DNA from: Semisulcospira habei
Lineage: Eukaryota > Mollusca > Gastropoda > Semisulcospiridae
NCBI GenBank assembly: GCA_036245525.1
Contig: BTPG01000005.1
Span: 115,822,380-115,886,379, forward strand
Length of the DNA stretch: 64,000 nt
Direction: 5' to 3'
Shown here: piece by piece, positions 47,701 to 56,700 of the stretch
Position numbering within the stretch: the first letter of the stretch is position 1
Layout of the letters: every line of letters begins with the position of its first letter
The notes under the pieces: model-generated
Database searches by the model: none
Seen by the model: only the letters and a program-made list of their open reading frames with translations
Told to the model about the DNA's origin: nothing
Program-made: the position numbers and the translations under genes

Positions 47701-50700
47701 CTCTATGTGTGTGTGGTTTGGTGCAAGGATTGGTGTTTGGTGTTGGGTAGGACATGACATGGTAAAACCTCGGTTACTATAGCCTCAGCGGGCGTTATGT
47801 TTTTTTTTTACCGGGTCACATCTTAATAATAATAAGCGCATTAAATAGGCGCTTTATCCCAAGGGCCTCGCGCTGGGACCATACGGCGTTGAGGCGCGTC
47901 CCCTGGGTGGTGGATAGGGGGTCCCTCGTGAGAGGGGTGCACCGAATGAAATAAGGTGCCGTGAACCAACATGGTCTAAGGGAAGTTGACTCCGACAGAA
48001 AACCCCTGGTCCTCCTAGTAAGGGGGTTGGGCGTGGGGGTAGCTTCCCCACCCTGCAAAAAAGGAAATAGCTACAAAAACGCCGACGAAAAGACTAACAG
48101 TAATTCCTTTCCTGGAGGAGGAAGGTTCTTCTACTAGAAGACTTATGACGTCCTGTGGTGAAAGCCGGAAGTCTTTGGAAGCCACAGGACCGAGCCGCCT
48201 CTCTCTATCCAGGGATACAACCATGGGCACATGGAACGTCAAGACCATGTACCAGAGCGGCAAGGCCGCCCAGATAGCAGCGGAAATGCAAAGTACAACC
48301 TTTCCCTGCTAGGCATCAGTGAAGCCAGATGGACGCAGTCTGGCCAGAAAAGGCTGTTAAGTGGGGAGATGATTCTGTATTCAGGTCATGAAGAGGAGAA
48401 TGCCCCCCATACAGAAGGAGTAGCACTCATGCTGTCACCAGTGGCACAGAGAGCGCTGATGGGCTGGGAACCTCTTGGGCCAAGAATTATAACAGCAGCC
48501 TTTAGAACCAAGAAAAAGCTCAAGCTGAACGTCATCCAGTGTTATGCGCCCACCAATGACAGTGACGAGGAAGAGAAACAAGAGTTCTACGACCGACTCC
48601 AGAGTGCCGTGGACAAATGTGCGGAGCGAGACATCACCATCGTCATGGGCGATTTTAATGCCAAAATAGGGGAGGACAACACCGGATACGAAGTGGTGAT
48701 GGGGAGACAGGGACTAGGCTCGGAGATGAGTGAGAACGGGGAGAGGTTTGTAGACTTTTGTGCTCTAAACCGACTTGTCATTGGAGGCAGCATCTTCCCA
48801 CACAGAAGAATACACAAAGCAACTTGGGTCTCACCTGACCATACAACAGAGAACCAAATAGACCATATCTGCATTAGCAAGAAATTTAGAAGATCCCTTC
48901 AAGATGTTCGAGTGAGGAGGGGAGCAGATGTCGCCTCAGACCACCATCTGCTTACCTTAAGAATGAAGCTCAAGCTAAAGAAAAGCCGCACAGAGACAAC
49001 AAGAAGACAGCGCTATAATGTAGGCCTCCTGAGAGAAACTGGAGTTAGAGAAGAGTTCAAACTGGTGCTGTCCAACCGGTTTCAAGCGCTACAGGAGCTA
49101 GTAAATGAAGAGGAGGCGGTCACCACAGAGCAGCAGTGGAAGGCAGTTAGAGAGGCGCTGAACTCAACCTGCAAAGACACTGCAGGGTTCAGGAAACACC
49201 ACCACAAGGACTGGCTGTCGGCACAGACCTTGAAGAAGATAGAAGCGAGGAAGCAGAAGAAAGCAGCGGTCAACAACAGTCGCACGAGAGCAGCCAAAGT
49301 AACTTAGTAAGGGCACAGGGGGAATACTGGGAAGCCAACCGCGAGGTGAAGAGGAGTATCAGGGCAGACAAGAGGGCCTACACAGACAGCCTGGCAGCAG
49401 AGGCAGAAAAGGCAGCAGGCAGCGGCAACATGAAACAGCTCTACGACATTACCAGAAGATTGTCGGGTAAGTATGGCCATACAGAAAGACCAGTAAAAGA
49501 CAAAGAAGGCAAGCCTATTGCAGACAGAGCAGACCAACTCGACAGATGGGCCGAGTATTTTGAAGAGTTACTGAACAGACCTAGCCCACCCGACCCCCCC
49601 GACATCCAGCCGGCAGAGACCGACCTACCCATCAGCTGTGACAGACCCAGCCGGGAAGAGATCAGAAAAGCAGTGGCATTTTTGAAGAATGGCAAAGCAG
49701 CAGGGCCAGATGGCATCCCAGCGGAGTCTCTGAAAGCAGACCTAGAGACAACAGTTGAGATGCTGTACCCACTGTTTGGAAAGATCTGGGAAGAGGAGGT
49801 GATGCCAGCTGACTGGAAGGAGGGGTACCTAATCAAGCTTCCCAAGAAAGGCGACCTCAGCAAGTGTTCCAACTACAGAGGAATCACCTTGCTGTCAGTA
49901 CCAGGAAAGGTCTTCAACAGGATCATCCTAGAGACAATGAAGAGCTCCGTTGACCCCCAGCTGAGAGACCAGCAAGCAGGATTCAGGAAGAACCGATCAT
50001 GTACAGACCAGATCGCCACTCTCCGCATCATCGTGGAACAGTCTCTGGAGTGGAGCTCCCCGCTGTACGTCAACTTTGTGGATTATGAGAAAGCATTTGA
50101 CAGCGTGGACCGAGAGACTCTGTGGAAACTCCTACGACACTACGGTGTACCCACAAAGCTCGTCCGCCTGATCAAGAGCAGCTATGATGGCATGACATGT
50201 CGCGTGATCCACGAAGGGCAGTTCACCAGAGAGCTCCAGGTCAGAACTGGTGTCAGGCAGGGGTGTCTGCTGTCTCCGTTCCTCTTCCTACTGGCCATAG
50301 ACTGGGTCATGAAGATGACCACAGAGCACAGACGAAGTGGAATACAGTGGACACTGTGGACAGAGCTTGACGACCTCGATTTTGCAGACGACTTGGCATT
50401 ACTGTCCCACACTCATCAACAAATGCAGGACAAGACCACGAGGCTTGCTGACATCTCGTCCCAAGTGGGCCTCACCATTCACAAACAGAAAACAAAGACA
50501 ATGAGGCTGAACGCAACCAGGGAAGAACCAGTCTTGCTTGCTGGCACCCCGTTGGAGGAGGTGGAGTCCTTCACCTATCTTGGGAGCATCATAGACAAAA
50601 AAGGCGGCACTGATGCAGATGTCAGAGCACGAATCGGTAAAGTCAGAGCAGCCTTTCTCCAGTTGAAAAAAGTGTGGAGTTCCAGAGAGCTGTCACAACA

Positions 50701-53700
50701 CACCAAAGTCCGGATTTTCAACTCCAATGTAAAAGCAGTTCTCCTATATGGAGCAGAGACATGGAGATTGACAAAAACCACAGTCAACAGAGTACAGACC
50801 TTCATGAACAGTTGCCTTAGAAGAATTTTGAAAATCCACTGGCCAGAGAAGATCAGCAACGTCAGACACTGGGAGAGAACAGAGCAGATAACAGCAGAGA
50901 ATGAAATTGGGCGAAGAAGATGGGGATGGATCGGTCACAGTCTGAGAAAGCCAGCTTCCAGTATCACTAGGCAGGCATTGTCATGGAACCCCCAGGGAAA
51001 GAGGAAAAGAGGTAGGCCGAGAAACTCCTGGCGTCGAGACCTCCAAGCAGACATCAAGAGACTGGGAACCACCTGGAGTAGAATCGAAGGAGAAGCACAG
51101 GACAGGAGTTGCTGGAGGTCTCTCGTCGACGGCCTATACCCGGGTAGGGGTGACAGGCGTAAGTAAGTAAGTTATCCCAAGGGGATATCGGCTCTAAGCG
51201 CTGCCGCGACCTGAACCCAACAATCACGCTCACGTGTCATGCGCTTTCACTCTCACTCTGTACATAATCACAGAACATTCACGTAGTGCTAAGGGCAAGC
51301 TCAAGCGAGCTACGGAAGTTTTTGGAAATTAAAAATCATTTGTATTTGAAATTTGATTCAGTGGGCTGAAACTGATACTAAATCTTGGCCCTTGCTTGTT
51401 TGTAAAAGGCTGACCGGGGATTCAGACCCTCCGAGGAGGCTTCGAGCGCTCGTTATGGCCTTTTGTCTGTCCTATGTTACAGTGCTTAGCTGAGGACCGG
51501 CACCGATTGTGGCGTTCCCCTATGGTCTAATGATGTACACTTCTTCTTCTTCTTGTCGTTTGCAGTGGGCTATATGGTCAGACCAGCACCGGTGATGAAT
51601 GACGTCGTTTTCTCCAGGTCTTCTCGACTGCCGTAGAGTTTGGTCTGCAATGATGTACACAATGTCTGCCTTCACTACTCGGGCTGTCCCTCCAGTTGAC
51701 CTTACATTCGTTGTGCGGCCTGGAAGGAGGAACTTTGTCACAGCTGTGGGCCAGCTACCTCAGAGAGAGACCTGTATGTCAGCTGATATCGACCGCAGCC
51801 ATAGAGATGAAGCAAAGAGGAATGAAACTTTGGATATCGTGTGCTTCTCGGGCGCAAAGAGGGGACTGCTGCCCCCTCCGGTGCTAAATATTAAGCTGCC
51901 ACGTTCCCCAGTGGGCGTTGGAGATTATTAAAGACAGGCAGCGGACAAGATTCTCGCCGGGCCGGCGGACAGCGAAGCATCTCGCATAGCGCTGTTTGAG
52001 CTCAGCCGCCTGTTCCTGGGCGCCACCTTGTGGCAAACAGGTGTTGGGAGCTCGGTTTCCTGCACGGATTGGGTGTCTTACATGCCCTCCTGGCAAGGAA
52101 AAGGAATAAAGAGTAGTCAGGCAGCAGTTGCGGGGAACCACCCCCTGAGCCCGTTGGACCCTACGGCCGTTGGTCGAGTCAGCGCCGGTGTAATAGGAAG
52201 AGAAGAAGGAGGGTCGCAACTTCGGGACAATGCTCAGAGGGCAATTGGCTAAGTTGCCGACAAGACAGGCCATAAAATGATTAAAGGATAACCTTTGGGG
52301 TTCCTTTTTTGAGAGTGGAGCCGTAGAGAACCCTCCACTGGCACTGACAACCGCTTCCGCGGTTTGGATGGAGTCAGTGCAATGGCCAACAAGACGGGGA
52401 GGGGCCTTGCTTCCGAGGTTCTGGTAGCCCCCATCCTAAATATGGAAGGATGAAAGGCGATCGAAGGATATCACAGCGCTCGGATTCGGCGCGTGTGAGG
52501 ACACCATACTTGTGGTGATGTGTCATCTTGTCACGGCGTCGATCTCTGACAACCGCCTTCGGATGATATGAGGTTAGTCAGTACTTGGCCCCCGTTTGGC
52601 AGACACTGGGAGGATTGGAGGAAGATCAGGCCAAGGGAGTATCCTTCAGGGTACCTACTTCAAGGGTGGAGCCATAGGAGCGCTCCACCAGCACTGACAA
52701 CCGCCTCTGCGGTATGGATGGAGTCAGTGAAATGGCCGACTAGACGGGTTTTTCTGCCGAGGGCAGACGCTGGTACAATACACCCCCGTATGGCAGACAC
52801 AGGGAGGATTGGAGGAAGATCAGGCCAAGGGAGTATTCTTCGGGGTACCTACTTCAAGGGTGGAGCCATGGAGAGCACTCCACCAGCACTGACCACCACC
52901 TCTTGGGTATGGATGGAGTCAGTGGAAATGGCCGACTAGACGGGGACGGACCTCGCGTCCGAGGTTCTGGGACTGTACACCTCTGTCTTGCATACACAGG
53001 AATGGATAAGTTCGAAGGAGCGTTCACGGCGCAGGGAGACGGCTCAGTTTGGACTCGGTGTTCGTGATGATGTCTCATCTATCCCTATCCTCTTCTCTTG
53101 GATGACAGCTTGGACGGATGCGTTTTTTCTGGGGACATCGACGCAGTCGCGTTGGTGAACAGCTGCAGATCGTCAGACCGGACTGGCAGGGACCACTCTT
53201 CCGCAGAGATACAGTTCGACGTCAGCTCCAGTGTCGCGCGGATGACAGCTGTTGGACGGAGCCGCCTTCTAGGGACACCAACGCAGGCTGTGTCACCAGA
53301 CCGCAGCGGATCCTCAGGCTGGATTGGCAGGGACCACTCTTCAGCGGAGATGCAGTTCGAGGTCAGCACCGGCATCACGCGGTTGACAGCGTTGGACGTG
53401 GCAACCTTCCAGGGACACCGACGCAGGCCATGCCGGCAGACCGCACCAGATCTTCGGGCTGGATTGGCAGGGACCACTCTCCCGCGGAGGCACAGTTTCG
53501 ACATCAGCACCGGAATTAGTCGGATGACAGCCGATGGACGGAGGCGATATTTGTGTGACACCGGCGCGGTCCTGGGACTGACAGTGGCAGCCAATTCCCA
53601 GCGTGCGGCAGACGATGAGGAGGTATGCAGTCTACCTTTGTAGGACTAGGTATCAGCGCTGGGAGAGGACCTTGTCTGACCGACTTTACTGCGTGGGTCG

Positions 53701-56700
53701 GCATCACTCTCCATTGTGTTCGTGGATGCAGATCAGACTTACGCACCTGGTTGGACGAGGCATCCCCTCCCATCGTGTTCGTGGATGCAGATCAGACTTA
53801 CGCACCTGGTTGGACGAGGCATCCCCTCTCTTCACATCCTTCTCCCGCCGGAGTGCCCCCCCCCCCCCCCCCCCCCCCCGTCGTCGCATTGGTAAGTAGG
53901 GCCGCGCGTGGCGTTGGTCTTCGCTCTGCGGCAGCAAAGAGCTACAAGTCTCCTCAACTGACAGGTTTTTGGGACCTAGCGAAGGCGTTTCGCACTACTG
54001 TGTGGAAACAGCTTGGAGAGCTGGTGTTCTTCTCGGGCACTCTTGACCAGAGAGGATGGATTCACTTCCACCGGCTTTGTTATACAGGTACCCGCCAGTC
54101 GGTGGACGAGAGCGCGTTGGTGCAGGCAGGACGCAGCCAGTGGTCACTGCCGAGGATAAACAAGAGTCTTCCTGATTCCGCTTCTCGCTGGTGTGAACAG
54201 GGTTCTTGGACATGGCAACACAGTCGTTAGTCTAGCGTCTGGAGGTCTCCGCGCAGAGGGGGATCAGTTCACAGCTTCGCGGAGCGACAGCTGTTTACAG
54301 ATGACCCTGTGGAAGCACGCATCCTGTGGACGCAATTAGCGGGAGATCGGACACGGTGACAGCATTGTGGAACCGTACAGTAGTAGACCATAGAGGTGGT
54401 TCTGCGTTCCGACTCCACAGCAGTACAGTCGACTCTTGCTCGTACCCAAGCCGGCGGGAATGGCGGCCGATCTTCGGCCTTTCGGCTATGAACAGTTCTT
54501 CGGCGTCGCAGCAGGATGGAGACTGACAGAGCACTGAGGGCAGCGGTGCGTCTCCAGGACTTCTTTACAGCTGGATGACGACTGTAACGGAACCAGTTGG
54601 TGAGCACTTGGCGGCCCGGCAGAGGTTCCTGCGGGCGATTTTTCGTCGCCTAGGCTCCTTAGTCTACGGCGGCAGGTCCTACGTGGTACCTTCACACGGG
54701 TTCCAGCGAGGTTGGAATTCTTGGCCGTCCTGTTCGAGTAGGACTTCCAGTATGACGGGATCAGTACAGGGTCACTCAGAGCCTTACATTCGTTGACTGT
54801 TAGGCCTATTAGCACGGCAGCGGATCGTCTTTTCCAAGGCAGACACTTCAACTGGTTGGAGATGAAGCGCTGCGGCTGGTTTTCTTGGGAAGATCGACGT
54901 ACACAAGGGATGTGCTAGGGCTCTTCGAGACCAGGTTGCACTTGGAGTCGTCGCTACGGCCAGATATCTTCCAGATACCCTGCTCGCCATGGAGAATCGC
55001 CGTTGGTCTGTCCATTTGTCAAGGATTGAACTACAGGCTTCCCCTGTGCATCTCCTTCTATGGTTCTGAGACTACTGGCGCCATTCAGCTGGTCCAAGAG
55101 TTGGACCGCACTTCTTGATCTTGCGACGGACCCTTCGCGGGTGCCGTCTGCGATGAGTACGGTGCTCAAGCAGCCAAGGCAACGGCTGTTCCACCCATGC
55201 CCAGAGGTTCTGAGGTCATATGTGTGGTTGTCTGGCAATCCCTCTCTGCTGGAGGCTTTGCGGGGGCTATGGTGGAAGCGAGCTCTACAGCCAGGAGGAG
55301 CGCCTCTCGTTATGTCTACGAAGGTAAGTGGGCATTCTCCAGGCTCGGTGCGCCACGGAGAGTTTTTTTCCCCACAGACCTTACCAACCCCGGTTGGCCG
55401 TGTTCTTCGTGGGACGGTTCTTCTGCCGGAATTTAGCGCTGTCCCCTCCCGGGTTTTCCTGGCGATGGGGGCAGACTCTACTGAAGCCTGGGACGGTCAC
55501 GCCTGGGAGCATGCTATGACTTGGCAGATCGGATGTCCCGTTGAGCTGCAGCGGCAGGCTTCATATAGTTGGTCCTGCTTGGGGACTTCCCCTGGGTGCT
55601 CACCAGGCTTTACGCGAGAGGTTCGAGCTTCTTCCATTAGTGCTTGGAAGACATTACCAGGAGACCTGCTTCTGGTTGCACTTGCCACAGCTCCTCTCAG
55701 TGAGTTACATGCCTTCGGTACATCCCTCATGTCTCCAATAGAGGACCTATGGGGCTTCACAGCTGCCTACAGACACCGCCTTCTTGGCAAGGAACCACTC
55801 TCCGGCGACAGCCCCACAAGTCGTCATCGTCTGACCCTCAGGGCGACGGATCAGGCACGGTACTCTGGCCACAGGACCTTCAGGGCCCTTAAGTGTGCCT
55901 GCACAGTTCTAAGCCGCTACGACTAGGATGCTCGCATCATTCCTGCCCTTGGCTCCAGGCATACGAGTCGTTTCGGCCATGCACAAAATAACAACAAAAA
56001 AACCAGCACATTGACAGTCTCATTTCTTGGCTATGAACCTGATTCCTTACCAACCCCACACCCAAGCACAGCTGAAATCAGCGTGCCCCTCAAATCACTA
56101 CATCAACGGCAACTCAACATAGGTCCACAATTGTCCACTGGATAAGCTCAGGATGGTATGGATCAAAGCACCAAACATGTCTCCTCTCAGCTAACCAGAA
56201 ATTTCTAGCAAATTCCAAAATTCAGCCCTACTACAAATTTTCAAACAAGGCAAAAATTATTTTTTAAAACACCGGTCCTTGCACTGCCTGAACTGCCCAA
56301 TTTAAATGTATAACATGACCTTGAACGAAGTTGTACATGGCGGCGAAAAAGCAAAGGAAGCTGGAATGCTTCGGATTCTTCAATCCGGCACCGTCTGATC
56401 TTGATAATCGCTAAGAATAAATTTGCACTTCGACACCGCCATCTCCATCGACAAGCGACAGTACCAGAAATGCTACCCCTGGGCCGTGTGTGGCACCGCC
56501 GCTACGACGCAGTTTTCAGAGTTAATGGCTGTGCTGCGTGTATTTCCATGGCTAAAGCACGACGGCACTCGAAAGGCATGCGCAATGTGCACTGAGGCAA
56601 ACTCAAAAAACAAGTCCAGAAATTTGAACAGAAATAAGTTTGTCAGGTTTTTTTTAATCGTGGTCGATCCATCTTCTGGTACACAGTTATTAGGCAAAAA

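Larger units (their letters stand above)
47821..51330 (-). mobile_element. L2-like LINE 3' tail, split by RTE copy 2
   Basis: AATAATAATAAGCGCATTAA ATAGGCGC at 47824 and GGATATCGGCTCTAAGCGCT at 51181 together match the 3' tail of the L2-like fragments at 1187 and 39246. Only about 200 bp of this LINE is present. It lies within DIRS3 and was the target of RTE copy 2. The right boundary is approximate. Confidence 0.7.
47385..55980 (+). mobile_element. DIRS-like retrotransposon, right-truncated and interrupted (DIRS3)
   Basis: The left end TTTATTTTCTCAAAATCATT ACCGATGACATTACT matches DIRS2. GACATGGTAAAACCTCGGTT near 47757 matches DIRS2 near 36178. An L2-like tail and RTE copy 2 then interrupt; DIRS sequence resumes by 51420 (TTACAGTGCTTAGCTGAGGA), matching DIRS2 at 36307. 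Recombinase remnants occur at 55060-55930. There is no right terminus or internal complementary region; at about 55974 it passes into dispersed repeat P. Sense in MTREX intron 5. Confidence 0.85.

Noticed and set aside
53098..53643. 181-codon open frame (and a 169-codon frame on the other strand)
   Set aside because: Open because it lies in a GC-rich 140-bp tandem repeat of DIRS3; no homology recognised on either strand.
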